The notes below the pieces were generated by a model. That model had not been told where the DNA came from. It did not search any database and worked only from the letters and a program-made list of their open reading frames with translations. From the NCBI GenBank assembly GCA_947044365.1, contig OX345636.1, positions 35,923,212 through 35,987,211 on the forward strand: a stretch of DNA of 64,000 bases, in the 5' to 3' direction. Made by a program: the position numbers and the translations under genes. Each line of letters begins with the position of its first letter. The first letter of the stretch is position 1. Shown here one piece after another: positions 19,476 to 30,968 of this stretch. Source of the stretch: Petrosia ficiformis (Eukaryota > Porifera > Demospongiae > Haplosclerida > Petrosiidae).

Positions 19476-21659
19476 TATGTTTATTACTACTTCTCTACTA
19501 TAAATATTTGAGAATTTCTTACAATCATGATTTACGAATGCTCTCTTTCAACATAATACTTCAACAATCAATCAATATTGGTGCTACCTTAGGATCATAC
19601 AAAGAGAGCACTAAACTCTAAACAATACTTATGAGGTGAAATATCTAATCTATGAATGAAGTGATCAAATTATTTATGTGATTCATTTTTGAACTTACCG
19701 ACAAACTGCTCCAGTGAATAGCAATGTGGGACCACATGTATGAAATTTGGTTACCAAAATATTATTTCAAGTGATCAATAATTCCTTTACCACTGCACTG
19801 ATATCCACACATTTTAAACCTTTGGAAACATATGAACTACGTCAAGGCTAAATATTGCATAATCTAACATTTGAATGGTAAATGTGACTATTTCAGACAC
19901 ATATTTTGTAAGCCACCAGTGGTGAGTTCTGTATTCTGTATCATACAACATTGTATTGTGCCACTGAGCTCAAATACTGAAGAAACATCTGAATGAACTA
20001 CAAAAATCATATAAAGTAATCAACGTTAATGTGGGGACATAATAACAGTTTGAAACTACTTCCACAATTAATATGCATTATGTGACATCATATGGCATTT
20101 CATTAACTTCTATTCTTACGATTCCTCCAATGCAAAACATCAACTTGTGAAATTTATTAATGATCCCTCCTATAAAGAGGGTTTCGTCAGAGATACCATT
20201 GAAGTGCTATATCAACTGCCCATCATCTTTATACTGTCAAAAGTAATTTGTGCCTTTTATTGCTATTGCTTTAGTCTCAAATTGATACTTTCTGCTCCTC
20301 TTACTCCAATAACTCACTTTTATCAGGTTACCTACCATCACAGTATTCTTGTGATATGTGATTATGAGTGTATGCCTCTTAAAAGCTATAATGACTGATG
20401 TAAATATGAAATGTTTCAGCTTTTTTATATGCTATCTAAAATCAAATCAGCAAACTTATGCTCATGAGTAATATAACTATTCAATGAGTTTAGTGATTAT
20501 TATACATCATATGTACAGAAGAAGGTTTGAGTTTCCAAGCTGGAACATTTGATAAAGTTCTTCAGCTATTGCTCTTCAGTACTTTACATCCGATACTCAA
20601 TGTCAAAGCCATTACTATCCTTCAACTTCAAGTTCTTGAGCTATATATATATATATATAGCTACAATCATGCATACATGATTGTAATTCACTGAAATACT
20701 TAAGCTTGCTGTATGCCATTCTCTTAATCCATACTGAAACAATGTCCCGAACGATGTGATACGTTCATAATTATGTGATAATAACAAATGTCATGTACCT
20801 ATTATGAGTAAACAAATTTACAGACCGTTTATCCATTAATATAAATACTTTGGCATCTAAACTTACGAATATAAACTCAAAGATCGATATCATCCTAATT
20901 GTGTGCCATGCTATAATAGTATACGTATACACCAATAAACGTTTCTAAAACATTCAGTAATAGTAATACCAAAATGTTCAACAACAGTGCTACTTGAGGA
21001 TCAATAATGGTTGTGACATCATGTGACTTATGTATGAATGTGGTTATGAGATTAATTTTATTTTTAAAAACATTTTCATGCATTAGACTAATAATTGTTA
21101 TATTATTTTACTATACCTTTCAGTATTGTTCTTGTCAATGGATATGATGTATATATTGATTTGTGTTGATCAACTCTTCAGATTTATTATATATATAATT
21201 ATATGCACATGCACAAAGAATACCCTTTATTAGTATTATAATGATTATTAATTCATTACCTCCAACATAATTTTAATGATTATAATAATGTTTAAATTAC
21301 TATATGCAATGCTTGTACAGTGTTACATGAGATTATTTGATCAAATTCGTATCTGCCTAATTACCATGTCTATATATGATGTCTCTACTACAGCGGGTGT
21401 ATTCCTACCTATTCACAGCAGTTCTGGTCCCAAAAGATACCATATTCTCTCCTTCAGGAGTCAGTATAATTATTACACACATTATAATTATACATAGTTT
21501 ATATGTGTAACATCATGATCATATTTCTGTATCACAAAGCATCTCCATTCTAAACATTAAGATTAAAACAAAACATAACAAAAGCCTACATAATATTCAG
21601 TATGTGTGAGACATGAAATTAAATCACTAAATTAAAATTGTGTTCACCATCATCTATCT
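19476..21659. other. Non-coding part of duplicated block, copy 1
   Basis: No gene is seen. Many stretches align with 31.1-34.6 kb, for example TTTCTATTCTTACGATTCCT at 20109 and 31190, the TTTGGTTACCAAA stretch at 19746 and 32239, and CATGCATTAGACTAATAATT at 21078 and 34182. The order at 19.7-20.5 kb differs from copy 2, so there were small rearrangements after duplication. A (TA)n run lies at about 20643-20660. Confidence 0.65.
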
Positions 21660-24190
21660 AGAAATCATCATTACATGAGTGCTTCTCTGATATTTTCAGA
21701 GCTAAATCAGGTCTACCAATGGTTGGTGTTACTAACACTTAAAGAATAGTTTCCCACTGTGGTTTTCTTAGCCACATTTCACAAAATAGTAATCATTTTT
21801 GATTTCTGCCGCTGGTCAATTCAGTTCACATGCACAAAGAAATTCAGTTCACATACTCTAATATTTTTTATGACATTGAAGCAAATTAGATTTTATTGTT
21901 ATATATATGTAATCTGTAGAAATTAAATAGTTCTGAATCTGAGAGCTAATCAATATAGAAATTGGATAGATTTCTATCCCAACCCACTCAGAAAACACAC
22001 TAAGTCGGCTTAGTGTGTTTTCTGAGATAGAAATCTTTCCAATTTCTATATTGATTAGCTCAGAACTATTTAATTATGTTTGGAATTTATTTTATCTTGG
22101 ACAGTAGGCTAGGCTACTCGTGACTTGCCCTAGACTCAACCAAGCCGTCCTAGCCATTAAAACCCCTTGTATGTTAATTCTGGGTGCAGTCTGCTGAAGA
22201 AGCCAAACCTTAAAGAAGGTAGAAACAACTTCTCCCTCTTCTCTTTAGTATGCAGCGTCCTCGTAGACAACAACAGCCTCGAGCTGACACTTGCCGTATT
22301 ATTAAATCTGAGCTTAGAAAGGAAAATGAATTTGAAACCTGTTAATGGTAGAGTCTGGCAGTCTAGATCTATAGCTGATCAGAAGACCAATGTCTGTATT
22401 TGTTTACAGAATTTAACAGGACAATTTCTTTTTTGGACATTTTACTCAGATGTATTTTGATTGGTTATATCATGTTTTTGTAAGTATATAAAGCCATTCT
22501 TTTGCTAAAGAGATTTTGATATCAGACTAACTCACTTAAGGGTCGGAATAGATCAAGATATACCTCAGCTGACTAGCTGTTGTAGAAGCACATAGTCATT
22601 AGGCTTGTAAAAGATACTCTGACTAGAGTACGCCTCTTGACGACTTAGTGTGTTTTCTGAGATAGATATCTATCCAATTTCTATAGCAATCTGTAGAATC
22701 TTGAGAGCTTCTAAACTGATGTCAACCTTTTCACTAAATGATGTCACTGGACAATAATTATACTGTAAAGTTTGGTATAAATGAATATTATCTTGTGTAG
22801 AATTTTTATTGGCATAATACTCGTGAGAAAATTAGTCAAAGCTATAAGCAGAGACTAATTTTTTAGTAAACACTTGAAGCGGCTAGAACATGTAACCTTC
22901 TAATGTAAACTATGAAGTCATTAATACTTACAGATTATGTTATGGGCATATAACTCCCATGGTAAATTTAAGTTTATTGTAGTAATTGCCGTTGTAGTAC
23001 ACATCAATGATCCTAAGGTGTAATATAGACTACAACACAGTCATTATGTATACAAAATCTCAACGTAGACAAAAACTTACTGTAGTCTGTAGATCTCCTT
23101 TGGGAGGATTATCAATATAGGGACTAATATCAGTGTTATCACTGGTATATCAACTGGCCCTTTAAGCTGGAATATGCATTCTGTCAGTAGCGGTTCTCCT
23201 TTGCCTATCCTGTGAAGTGCAATCTGACACCTTTGCCGGGTTGTCTTCTCATCACAACGATCAACTTTTTAATCTATAATTGCTATTAACTCTGTCTTTT
23301 ATTAGCAAAGACAAACAATGCAGTAAATGCAGTCTAGCTCTAAACCACTAGAGCTGGAAAGAAGTACTAACAAACAGTTCACTTATGCAAACAGTGTTAC
23401 TAATGTGCAGATTAATTACAGCACTGAAAGTAGTTAAAATACAACAAAACACATAATTGTGTACTTTATATAAGTAAAAACTCACTTTTGAAGATTTGAA
23501 AACATACTCAAGAGAATCTGTAGGTTGAGGTAAATTTAAAAAGCTTCTTCTTCAAATTTAAAGGATGTTGGAGGAGTGTCTTCTATTCAACTATCGTGAG
23601 AGTATTTAGTATAATCATAATAATTGTTATCATCATTAATACCACTCTTATATGGACTTTTAAGTAAGGACAAATGATAATGATATCAAATTGGCAAATG
23701 CACTGTGAAATTAGCTTCCTCCCAAATACTGCATAGACATAATAGAGGTCTAGAGACATATTCAGTTGGTTCCACTAGAGATGAATTAAACATATTATTG
23801 ATGATTGCAATTATTGAGCATTTCATGAGTGATCATTTGTCTTTGGAGAAAATACAACATCTTTAATGCTAAACGTGTATGGTAGTTGCTTTTGATCTCA
23901 TCATGCTCTAATAAACTGCATTTGGGAACAATCTTCATCACTGCTCAAACGTGCACAATGCTGAAGTTGTACATCCACTGGCTTGAGAAACCTTCTGGAT
24001 GAATAAATCCAGTAACACACATATACAACCTCTGAATGTTGTAGGATATTAAAATTGCAAATATAATTCCTTTGATAGCAATTGTCATTGGCATATAGTG
24101 CACGAGGAGAGATCTCCATTTTGAAAATATATTCAGGCCCATCAATACATATACAGTGCCATTATCTCCAATAAGTCATTTTTTCCACAG
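21660..24190 (-). pseudogene. Decayed duplicate of the ZU5-UPA-Death gene tail
   Basis: Minus-strand remnants follow the exon order of the intact gene at 34740-38653. The ZU5 exon lies at about 23640-24190 (in frame MEISPRALYANDNC, then HSEVVYVCYWIYSSRRFLKP, then frameshifts and stops). The following exon is near 23510-23600 and the UPA-like exon near 23090-23290 (LTECIFQLKGPVDIPVIT, then a frameshift). A shortened Death exon lies at about 21660-21800. A stop interrupts the exon near 23605, and a foldback element sits between the UPA and Death remnants. No upstream GTPase, hydrolase or CARD exons are present. It is best read as a truncated, dead copy. Confidence 0.8.
21922..22687. mobile_element. 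Inverted-repeat insertion absent from the duplicate copy
   Basis: The left part (about 21950-22075) is a hairpin containing ATAGAAATTGGATAGATTTC and CTCAGAAAACACACTAAGTC followed by their reverse complements. One arm recurs at about 22643-22685, giving inverted ends about 700 bp apart. AATCTGTAGAA lies on both sides (21911-21921 and 22688-22698). The duplicate at about 37035-37060 runs straight through this motif once. That looks like an empty site and a target duplication of roughly 11 bp. The family is not identified. Confidence 0.55.
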
Positions 24191-25080
24191 ACAGTCACGG
24201 TATGAAGGTTACCTAACAATTAAGGAGTACAAAAAAATTATATTCAGACAACTAAATGAATAGAAGACGCACTATAGTCTCTTGAGGTTCTATAGTGCAA
24301 ATTTTGAAAAAGGCTTTGTCTTCATATAATTATATGATTAGCCAGTGGATGAAATTACATGCAAATGTGGGCAAGTGCCCCTGTGACTTGCTAAATTTGT
24401 TGGCTTGGTGAATTTTTAGTTGGCTTGGTCACACTGAGCATTTAAATGACATACAATCTTTAACTACAAAACCCAGTATTCCAATTCTGGTTACATACTC
24501 ACCTATTTTGTATTTGAATTCACAAATAGAAAGCACCTATAGTGCAGTAGATCAGTACTGTTAGGAGCATACGGCCACATATTCACAGAGGAGGATGCAA
24601 ATATACACAATCACAAACTGTTCTAGAAAAATTACCATAATCATTATGTAACAGTTGTGACTTAGCAATGTTATTCTGTATTTTCAAATTTGGCAACAAC
24701 TAAATCAGCACAGTATCAGCATACAGCAGGAAATGCAAAACACAAGATATTACTGTTTAATAGACAATTAGACTATTAAAAAGAGATACTTAAACAATAT
24801 CCATTGTTCCCTTTAAATTCCTTCCATCATTAAAATAATAAGCCCATGTCCCATGGGTATACATCAATTGTAGACAGAATTACCATAGCAATCTGGTGGC
24901 ATCCATACATCACTCTTCTTAACAAATCCAGCATAAATCTTGAAGAAGTTACTTTAAAAGTTGGATGATCACTCCAGCTTAACTTTTTGTTTATCACTAC
25001 CAAACTACCCCAACTCCCCAAGGAGGAAAAAGAGTCCTCCCAATCAAGGGACACTCCATTTAGTTACAAGTTTTAGGTAC
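24191..25080. other. Right edge of duplicated block copy 1
   Basis: Non-coding. Similarity to copy 2 (38.65-38.9 kb) continues to about 24480. Beyond it, about 24555-24650 matches 39435-39525 in reverse complement (CTGTTAGGAGCATA, then GGCCACA, then CACAAACTG). This means either a small inversion at the duplication edge or a dispersed repeat. Confidence 0.5.
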
Positions 25081-25740
25081 TACCTTTTTCTTATTTGGAT
25101 AGACTGAGGCAGAGCTGCCATGTATTTGACCAATAGAAAACTCTGTTAAGATCATCCTGTAGAATAATCACAACATTCCTACATTTCACCTCTCTATAGA
25201 CAGTACAATCATCGGCAAAGGTGCTCAATTTAGATGAATGTGAACCCTGACTGAACCCTCCGTATCATTAATGTATACAAGAAACAATAGTGGCCCAAGT
25301 ATTAATCCTTGTGGGACACCTGATGATACTGCGTCCCAATCTGGCATCCATTAATCAAAACTCTCTGACATCTATTTGTCAGGAACACACAAATCCATCT
25401 CAGTATGTCACCTCTAACTCAAATGTTGCTTAGTTTCATCATAACTTAAACCTCTCATGAGGAACAGTGTCAAATGCCTTGGAGAAATATGAAAACACAA
25501 CACGAGTGGAAGATCTCCTCTCCAGTGCCAGTGTCCACTGGTGCACTGACTCTAATAGTTGGGTCTGACATGAGTGTTTACTGTGAAAACCATGTTGGTA
25601 CTCAGATAGCCTGTTGTGTTCATTGAGAAAGGTCATAAAATGCCTGTGGATTGGAGATTCTAGGATCTTAACTGTAATAGATGCAAGGCTCACTGGTCTA
25701 TAGTTCTTAGGGTCATGTTTCGATTCTTGAAGACCGTGGT
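25081..25740 (-). mobile_element. LINE (non-LTR retrotransposon) reverse transcriptase fragment
   Basis: The minus strand encodes KILESPIHRHFMTFLNEHN, then QHGFHSKHSCQTQLLE, then SKAFDTVPHERF (25439-25693). With frameshifts it continues to SSGVPQG-like and LGPLLFLVYIND-like segments and FADDCTVY at about 25205-25220. These are the fingers, palm and FADD active-site blocks of a LINE RT. The Asp normally before FSKAFD is replaced (YFSKAFD), and frameshifts show it is inactive. No endonuclease part or 3' tail is recognised. Confidence 0.85.
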
Positions 25741-25785
25741 GACATTAGCACTACATAGATCTACGTAGCTACTATTTTAATTTAT

Positions 25786-26000
25786 GTGACCCCAGTTGAT
25801 TATTTGAATAATTACGTATATTTGATATTTATTTGTGACCCCAGTTGATTATTTGAATAATTATGTATATTCAATATTTATTTGTGACCCCAGTTGATTA
25901 TTTGAATAATTATGTATATTAGCTATTTATTTGTGACCCCAGTTGATTATTTGAATAATTATGTATATTAGCTATTTATTGTGACCCCAGTTGATTATTA
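25786..26000. repeat. 49-bp minisatellite, five copies
   Basis: Copies start at 25786, 25835, 25884, 25933 and 25981, each with GTGACCCCAGTTGATTATT. The last unit is truncated. The array abuts the 5' side of the LINE fragment. Confidence 0.92.
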
Positions 26001-27046
26001 CTACTATTAGCTATTACCAATATTCTTTGTCTTAAATATATGACAACGTGTGTATATCCTTATTTATATCTATAATTATTATATTTTAATTCGCTGTATA
26101 GTATATATATAAAATAACCTTTTGCTATTATCATAGTTTTAATTTTTATTTTTGTTGTCAAACTAGGATCAATGATAAAAAACAGACCAGCGACATGGAA
26201 ATGGTGGGTTCGTCCTGTGACATTTGTCCAGATTTTAACCCTACCGACAACCATTGACGTCCCAAGCTGGTTGCTTTTTTTTTAACTACAGCTACCTTCC
26301 GGGCGAAAAGTGCATGTATAAAATTAACTTTTGTGTGAAGTAGTTTTATACATGAGATGCAGTACATCACTAATAAGCTTCCACAGTCCTTGCAATATGC
26401 CTCTGCTATCAGAGTTTTAACAATAGCAAAATGATCAGATGGCTTGTAGGTCTCACTGGAAGAAGAATACCGTCACAGAGTTTAAGAACAGCACCGACAG
26501 GTGACATCTGTCTGAAGACTCTGAAGACTCTGAAGACTCTTTATTTAAATTGATGTTCTGTCTGTATTCTTTGCATTTATACCCTGATGAAGGCTGTTGA
26601 TTAGAACAGCCGAAACGTTGGTATATTTATAATAATATTGATTGGTGAAAAATGAAAAAGATAAATAAAACTATGAGTTATCCCAGTCATTATGGATTAT
26701 TCGGTTTAAGAACAGACTGCTGCTTTCCTGATCAAAATCTGTATCATCATCAGTACCAATTTGAGGAGAAGCAGGAATAGGTGCATTTAATGGGATAGAT
26801 ACTCTCTGCAACTATAGCTTGTGAGACTGGTTGATGCACCACTTTTACTGGCACAACCTGATGTATTCTTTGTCTTTCAGCTTGTGTAAGCCAAACTGTA
26901 TCTTTTCACAGCTGCAGCAAAGTATAATGTCACTAATCAGTATAATAAATTATCTTTACAATGCAATATCCTCCAGATGTCAAACTCCCCTTTCAGCCTA
27001 TTATTATTATTAATTGCCATGGATACATTTCTCTTCTAAATATAGG
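26001..27046. other. Repeat-rich intergenic stretch
   Basis: No gene is seen. Besides the hammerhead-like motif it holds three units of CTCTGAAGA-type repeat (about 26515-26541) and a short A-rich stretch after the motif (about 26648-26673). The latter may be the 3' end of a retroelement. Confidence 0.4.
26578..26625 (+). ncRNA. Candidate minimal hammerhead ribozyme (Penelope-type)
   Basis: The conserved core is present in order: CTGATGA (26584-26590), a 7-bp stem II (GGCTGTT 26592-26598 with AACAGCC 26605-26611, loop GATTAG) and GAAAC (26612-26616). TATACC (26578-26583) pairs with GGTATA (26620-26625) as stem I. Stem III would be the palindrome AACGTT, as in the very short or dimeric hammerheads described for Penelope-like retroelements. 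No Penelope RT is seen nearby, so this is probably a leftover end of an element. Activity is untested. Confidence 0.5.
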
Positions 27047-27153
27047 TTAGATACTGTATTCGAGGTTTCTACGAGCAATAGAACTACCGCGGAAACAGTT
27101 TAATTACTTAAGGTAGTTCTATTGCGCGTAGAAACCAAGAATACAGTATCTAA
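27047..27153. repeat. 107-bp near-perfect hairpin
   Basis: The left arm TTAGATACTGTATTC...GGTTTCTACG...CAATAGAACTACC is followed by a loop of about 20 bases and then its reverse complement, ending GAATACAGTATCTAA. The arms are about 42 bp with few mismatches. It may be a very short foldback transposon (MITE). No cargo and no clear target duplication are seen. Confidence 0.8.
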
Positions 27154-28284
27154 GCAATTTAGATTATAGCTATTACTGTGTTGGATAGCAGAAATAACAA
27201 GAAAGCCATGTGGTACTCTCCAAGCCAGTTGCAGAAAGACAGCAAGGTGATCGATAACGCGAGTGTTTTGCTCTCGAGGGCAACGGCCACATCTATCTTT
27301 TGTCAGCTGTGTAACTTTTGGATTTCAAAAAGCTGAAGATTTTAGCTTACTTAGTTGCTTAGTTGGACAGAAGACCTTTTAAGAAGGCCGTGGATATTAA
27401 AACCATTCTTCATTTGCTGGTAGAAAGCAGCTAGACGAGTGTTTTTACAAATGCAGTAGTCAGCGGTCAACGCCCACACTTTAGCGACTTTTTCAGTCTA
27501 TCGCTTGTAAAAATCAACAGATCCAGCCTTACAACAAACTTTGCTTCTGTTCGTTGTGTGAAATTCCTATAGCAACACTGCAACAGGTTTACTAAGTGAT
27601 TATAGGTTTACTAATCAGTAGGTTTACTACGGGATTTAGAAACCTCTAATTGACCAATCAGATTGCAGCATTTTAAGGTTGTAGTCTTTTCCGTGGGCGG
27701 ATGCTACTCCAATCAGTTTCTAGTCTTGCCAGCTTCTTGCTGCATACAATCTGGTTCAATTCTGTATCTTTTGGAAGCCACACCCACCCGGGGGTATAAT
27801 TAATTATTGGGCCTAAATGTTTCACTGCACGGGTGGGAAACAATGGCGGGGTAACTGTAGTTGCTCTCTGAGAAAGATCGGAGTTTGATAGTGTCTAGAA
27901 AGGTAAATTTTATGGTTTCAGTGAAAAGCTACAGAATTCAGCTTTCTTCAGCCTCTTGTAACTATAAAAGTAAAATGAATTTGCAGAAAACGGCTTCGTA
28001 ACTTTTCTCAAAATACATTGTACTTGGTGCACGCCATGTATGGTGGGCGTGGCTTTGGTGGTTTTGTACTTATGTTAATTGGAAAAATGGAGATTTTATA
28101 TACAATTCCAGGACACTATAAAGGTGATTTAGAAGATATGAAGGTTGGTATTACATCCAATTTTACTCATATTATATTATATTGTATTTTGAAAGTGATT
28201 GGAGTCGCATCCGTCCACTCCCTAGTACCACCTTAATGAGCTATAATCTATATACGGCATATCCTCAGAATAATTAACTTCAGG
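27154..28284. other. Upstream of second Death/ankyrin gene, with dispersed repeat
   Basis: About 27240-27560 resembles 49680-49870: both have CAACGCCCAC-type stretches, TAACTTYTG and GACAGAAGAC followed by AAGAA, so a dispersed repeat of unknown family is present. The small open frame at 28018-28236 has no recognisable domain, and I do not call it a gene. Confidence 0.4.
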
Positions 28285-28391
28285 CTAGTAGGCGGGGTTC
28301 ACAGCTACTTCAGAATTGGTCTCTGTGTTATGGTTGAAATCCTATTGAAAGACAGGTATAAGAGGTGAGCTGAAGAAGTTTACAGTACACA
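28285..28391 (+). promoter_or_regulatory. 5' block shared with the first Death/ankyrin gene
   Basis: This is the counterpart of 6816-6963, with TAGGCGGGGTTCACAG, ATTGAAAGACA and ATAAGAGGTGAGCTG, ending just before the ATG at 28392. It is likely the 5' UTR/promoter or a residue of the duplication. Confidence 0.4.
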
Positions 28392-30968
28392 ATGTCAAAT
28401 GATTCTAAACCGTTGGTTTATCAACTAGATGATCATCTAGCTGATTTAGTGCATTGGCAAACGTTTGGTATTCACTTGCCACGTATTACACATGCCTCAA
28501 TTGAGCAAATTGAACTCGACTATCAGGGTAACAAACGTCAAAAGCTTGCACTATATGCTACATGGCTTAAACAGTACCCAAATGCAACATGGAAAAATGT
28601 GAGTGATGCTTTGGAAAGGGCTAATGAATCTGAGATACTAGAAAAGTTAGCAAATTCTCTTGAGTCTAGCAAAAATACTATACGGGTGATTGAAATGCCA
28701 GTTGACACAGAAGACGAACTTTCTACAAAAGTACGAAACCTCCATATTGACTTTGTTCGACTTGTCACTAAAATCAGAACTACACTTGATGAGATGACTA
28801 ATGAAAATAAATATATCCTGATGCGTATTGCAAGGCATCTTGAGGCTTACTTTGCGATAAGAGGTTTAACTAGGGCACAGAGCAGTGATGAGTTGTTTTA
28901 TGAGCTTCATTCTTACTACTCTTTCTTAAATTGTGAGCTCTTGCAAGTTATTGTGAGTGAATTCATGCCTGATGATCTTCAAATTGAGCTTGATGAACAC
29001 ATTACAGATATTGAAATATTTAAAAAATCAACAACTTTAAGAGAATTCAAAACTGCTATTGAGCAGGCATTGATACGAACACCAGATAGTATATCTTGCA
29101 CTTGTCAGGTCATCATCAAAGTGAGTGGACGCTGGGCAGAGCAAACTGTGAGAAGCTTAGATAAACTGTTGCACCATATTTTCTCCAAGAAAAAAATGGT
29201 TCTTAACCATGTATCTATTGAACCTGGTTCTTTGTTAATTATATTTCAAGTCCATCAGTCTGAATCAGAACTACTCGTGACATTAGCGCTTCAACACTTT
29301 GAGTTTATGAGTTTCGTTGGGGTATTTGAAATGATAATTAATAATCGGTCACTTTTACTTACCAAGGATAGTAACGAATTTAATTTCGAATCTGCACTTA
29401 TAAACTCATCTAAATCTGGTATGAACGAAGTATTGAAATTCTTATTAGATTTGGGAGTTAATATAAACCATATCAATAGTGATGGAAAAACAGCACTAAT
29501 GTATGCTGGACAGAATGGGGATCTCCAAGTAGCAGAACTACTACTCAAAGAAGGCGCTGATCCTAATGTGCACAATGAAAATGGATGGACAACAATAATG
29601 TATGCCTGCTTGAATGGCTATCTCCAAGTAGCAGAAGTATTACTCAAAGAAGGTGCTAATCCTAATATTCACAACATAGATAGATGGACACCAATAATGT
29701 ATGCTAGTTTGATTGGCCATTTCGAAGTAGCAAAACTACTACTCAAAGAAGGTGCTGATGCTAATTTTCGTACCAGAAATGGAGCAACAGCATTAATGTT
29801 AGCTTGTAATAATGGCCAGCTCGAAGTAGCAGAACTACTACTCAAAGAAGGTGCTGATGCTAATGTTTGTACCGACAATGGAGCAACAGCATTAATGTTA
29901 GCTTGTAATAATGGCCAACTCGAAGTAGCAGAACTACTACTCAAAGAAGGTGCTGATGCTAAAATATGTACCAATAATGGAAGGACAGCACTAATGTCAG
30001 CTTGTAATAATGGCCATCTCCAATTAGCAGAACTACTACTGAAAGAAGGTGCTGACGTTAATATACGTACCAATGATGAAGCAACAGCATTAGTATTTGC
30101 TTGTGAGAATGGCCATCTCCAAATAGTGGAACTGCTACTCAAAGAAGGTGCAAATCCTAATATTCAAAATTCAGATGGTTTGACGCCCATAATGCTTGCC
30201 GTTCAGAATGACCATTTCCGAGTTGCAGAACTACTACTCAAAGAAGGTGTTGATGCTAATGTTCGTACAAATGATGGATTGACAGCATTAATGATAGCTT
30301 CTGAGACTGGCCATCTCCAAGTAGCAGAACTACTACTCAAAGAAGGTGTCGATGCTAATGTTTGTACAAATGATGGATCAACAGCGTTAATGATAGCTTC
30401 TGAGAATGGCCATCTCAAAGTTGCAGAACTACTACTCAAAGAAGGTGCCAATGCTAATGTTCGTACAAATGATGGATTGACAGCGTTAATGACAGCTTCT
30501 GAGAATGGCCATCTCAAAGTTGCAGAACTACTACTCAAAGAAGGTGCCAATGCTAATGTTCGTACAAACGATGGATCAACAGCGTTAATGATAGCTTCTG
30601 AGAATGGCCATCTCCAAGTAGCAAGACTACTACTCAAAGAAGGCATCGACGCTAATGCTCGTACAAATGATGGAGTGACAGCATTAATGTTTGCCAGTCA
30701 AGAAGGCCATCTCCAAGTAGTAGAACTACTACTCCAAGAATGTGTCGATGTGAACATTCGTACAAATGATGGAGCAACAGCATTATGGCTTGCCAGTCAG
30801 GATGGCCATCTCCATGTAGCGGAACTACTACTCAGAGAAGGTGCTGATGTTCATGTTCATACCAATGATGGAATGACACCATTAATACTGGCCTATCAAA
30901 ATGACCATTTCCAAGTAGCAGCATTATTACTCAAAGGAGGTGCCAATGTTAGTACCATATTAATTTGA
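28392..30968 (+). CDS. Death-domain/ankyrin-repeat protein, 858 aa
   Basis: Single-exon paralogue of the gene at 6964-11964. Residues about 8-92 form the Death-type domain (LADLVHWQTFGIHLPRITHA). Residues about 95-330 form the same unnamed helical plus alpha/beta region (ELHSYYSFLNCELL, VSGRWAEQTVRSLDKLLHHI). One capping and 15 full ankyrin repeats follow, ending directly in a stop after a last partial helix. The paralogue's long C-terminal extension is absent. Repeats here are more diverged from each other (TRNGATAL, TNNGRTAL, TNDGLTAL and so on), so this copy looks closer to the ancestral state. It faces the 3' end of the CARD-to-Death gene (34740-49478) tail to tail. A role as a cytosolic Death-domain adaptor is inferred from the domains; immune function is speculative. 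Confidence 0.9.
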   Translation: MSNDSKPLVYQLDDHLADLVHWQTFGIHLPRITHASIEQIELDYQGNKRQKLALYATWLKQYPNATWKNVSDALERANESEILEKLANSLESSKNTIRVIEMPVDTEDELSTKVRNLHIDFVRLVTKIRTTLDEMTNENKYILMRIARHLEAYFAIRGLTRAQSSDELFYELHSYYSFLNCELLQVIVSEFMPDDLQIELDEHITDIEIFKKSTTLREFKTAIEQALIRTPDSISCTCQVIIKVSGRWAEQTVRSLDKLLHHIFSKKKMVLNHVSIEPGSLLIIFQVHQSESELLVTLALQHFEFMSFVGVFEMIINNRSLLLTKDSNEFNFESALINSSKSGMNEVLKFLLDLGVNINHINSDGKTALMYAGQNGDLQVAELLLKEGADPNVHNENGWTTIMYACLNGYLQVAEVLLKEGANPNIHNIDRWTPIMYASLIGHFEVAKLLLKEGADANFRTRNGATALMLACNNGQLEVAELLLKEGADANVCTDNGATALMLACNNGQLEVAELLLKEGADAKICTNNGRTALMSACNNGHLQLAELLLKEGADVNIRTNDEATALVFACENGHLQIVELLLKEGANPNIQNSDGLTPIMLAVQNDHFRVAELLLKEGVDANVRTNDGLTALMIASETGHLQVAELLLKEGVDANVCTNDGSTALMIASENGHLKVAELLLKEGANANVRTNDGLTALMTASENGHLKVAELLLKEGANANVRTNDGSTALMIASENGHLQVARLLLKEGIDANARTNDGVTALMFASQEGHLQVVELLLQECVDVNIRTNDGATALWLASQDGHLHVAELLLREGADVHVHTNDGMTPLILAYQNDHFQVAALLLKGGANVSTILI

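Noticed and set aside
29669..30646. Minus-strand Ser/Ala/Pro-rich ORFs
   Set aside because: They are antisense to the ankyrin repeats of the gene at 28392-30968.
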